This document shows positions 4,748 to 5,274 of a stretch of 5,274 bases of DNA, one piece after another. How positions within the stretch are numbered: position 1 is the stretch's first letter; every line of letters starts with the position of its first letter. Under the pieces are notes generated by a model. The model saw nothing but the letters and a program-made list of their open reading frames with translations. It searched no databases and was not told where the DNA came from. Source of the DNA: Spirochaetales bacterium (GTDB lineage Bacteria; Spirochaetota; Spirochaetia; SZUA-6; DRHE01); NCBI GenBank assembly GCA_016930895.1, contig JAFGFV010000506.1, positions 1 to 5,274 of the forward strand, in the 5' to 3' direction. Position numbers and translations under genes: made by a program.

Positions 4748-5274
4748 CGGTCGACGGCATCCAGGTCGAGGTCTCCCACCCGGACAAGCTCCTGTTTCCC
4801 GACGAGGAGATCAGCAAGGGGGACCTGGCCGACTACTACGCCCGGATCGCCGGCACCATGCTCCCGTACCTGAAAGGCCGGCCGATCAGCATGGAGCGCT
4901 ACCCCGACGGGATCCAGGCCGACGGCTTCTACCAGAAGAAGGCGCAAGAGTACTTTCCCGACTGGGTGCACCTGGTCACTGTGGAGCTCAAGGATGGGGA
5001 ACGCCAGGAGCAGGTCTCCTGCGAGAACGCCGCCACGCTCGTCTTCCTGGCCGACCAGGGCTGCATCACGCCCCACACCTGGCTGTCCCGGGAGGGTGCT
5101 CTCGGCCGTCCGGACCGGCTGATCTTCGACCTGGACCCTCCCAACGAGGAGTTTGCGCCGGTGCGGGAGGCAGCCCGGACCCTGCGGGAGCTCCTCCAGC
5201 GGCTCGAGCTGCGCTCCTTCCCGATGCTCACGGGCTCCCGGGGCCTGCACGTGGTCGTGCCCCTGGACGGCACC
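4744..5274 (+). CDS. ligD: LigD-type NHEJ polymerase/primase domain protein, 3' partial
   Basis: The frame stays open from GTG 4744 to the right edge: 177 codons without a stop. It begins VTVDGIQVEVSHPDKLLFPD and matches the polymerase (archaeo-eukaryotic primase-like) module of LigD: GRPISMERYPDGI, GFYQKKAQEYFPDWV, ATLVFLADQGCITPHTWLSR, LIFDLDPP (Asp129 and Asp131, the metal-binding DxD), and TGSRGLHVVVPL (His169, nucleotide-binding motif). The third catalytic Asp lies past the edge. Lys15 and Lys25 align with the pair that grips the 5'-phosphate of the DNA end in the mycobacterial enzyme (from memory), so end recognition is probably kept. The role is filling or adding nucleotides, often ribonucleotides, at breaks held by Ku. 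The start overlaps the phosphoesterase stop (GTGA); a G-run at 4733-4738 is the only nearby Shine-Dalgarno-like element, so coupling is likely. Whether a ligase domain is fused downstream cannot be seen. Confidence 0.94.
   Translation, partial: MTVDGIQVEVSHPDKLLFPDEEISKGDLADYYARIAGTMLPYLKGRPISMERYPDGIQADGFYQKKAQEYFPDWVHLVTVELKDGERQEQVSCENAATLVFLADQGCITPHTWLSREGALGRPDRLIFDLDPPNEEFAPVREAARTLRELLQRLELRSFPMLTGSRGLHVVVPLDGT

Noticed and set aside
4477..5250. Long - strand open frame opposite the phosphoesterase and polymerase genes
   Set aside because: The + strand encodes unmistakable LigD motifs throughout. The antisense frame has no recognisable family features.

Overview
The window is dense, GC-rich bacterial coding DNA (by eye close to 70% G+C). 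It carries seven protein genes, two of them cut by the window edges. No RNA genes, insertion sequences or CRISPR arrays are visible. The short ferredoxin with a Desulfovibrio-type cysteine pattern, the PAS-kinase-receiver hybrid, the DOMON protein and the split LigD genes suggest a Gram-negative, high-GC proteobacterium in the broad sense, perhaps of the Desulfobacterota/deltaproteobacterial lineages. That placement is an inference and is weak.

Left part (2-1724): the 3' portion of a hybrid sensor kinase gene (PAS, NarL/DegS-type kinase core, C-terminal receiver) runs on + and ends at 1444. A single-cluster [4Fe-4S] ferredoxin gene lies on - and converges on it. The 55-base gap holds a dyad that may terminate both. 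The ferredoxin diverges across a 166-base intergenic region from a + gene for a protein made of two tandem PRC-barrel units (1891-2652). A strong GC hairpin directly follows that gene.

Right part (2653 to the end): after a 169-base intergenic region, four + genes are packed as one operon. They encode an unrecognised 88-residue charged protein (2822-3088), a secreted-then-membrane-anchored DOMON protein (3090-4142), a stand-alone LigD-type 3'-phosphoesterase (4142-4747) and a LigD-type polymerase/primase (4744 to the edge, open). Junctions are a 1-base gap, a 1-base stop/start overlap (TAGTG) and a 4-base overlap (GTGA), so translational coupling is likely. The phosphoesterase and polymerase are two of the three LigD activities of bacterial non-homologous end joining. 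The ligase and Ku are not in view and would be expected outside the window.

The most interesting points are: the pairing of a periplasmic DOMON/4-TM protein and an unknown small protein with split end-joining genes; an AT-rich perfect 7+7 bp dyad (2709-2725) ahead of this operon; an apparent four-residue expansion between two catalytic histidines of the phosphoesterase; and a DOMON domain that seems to lack the usual heme ligands.
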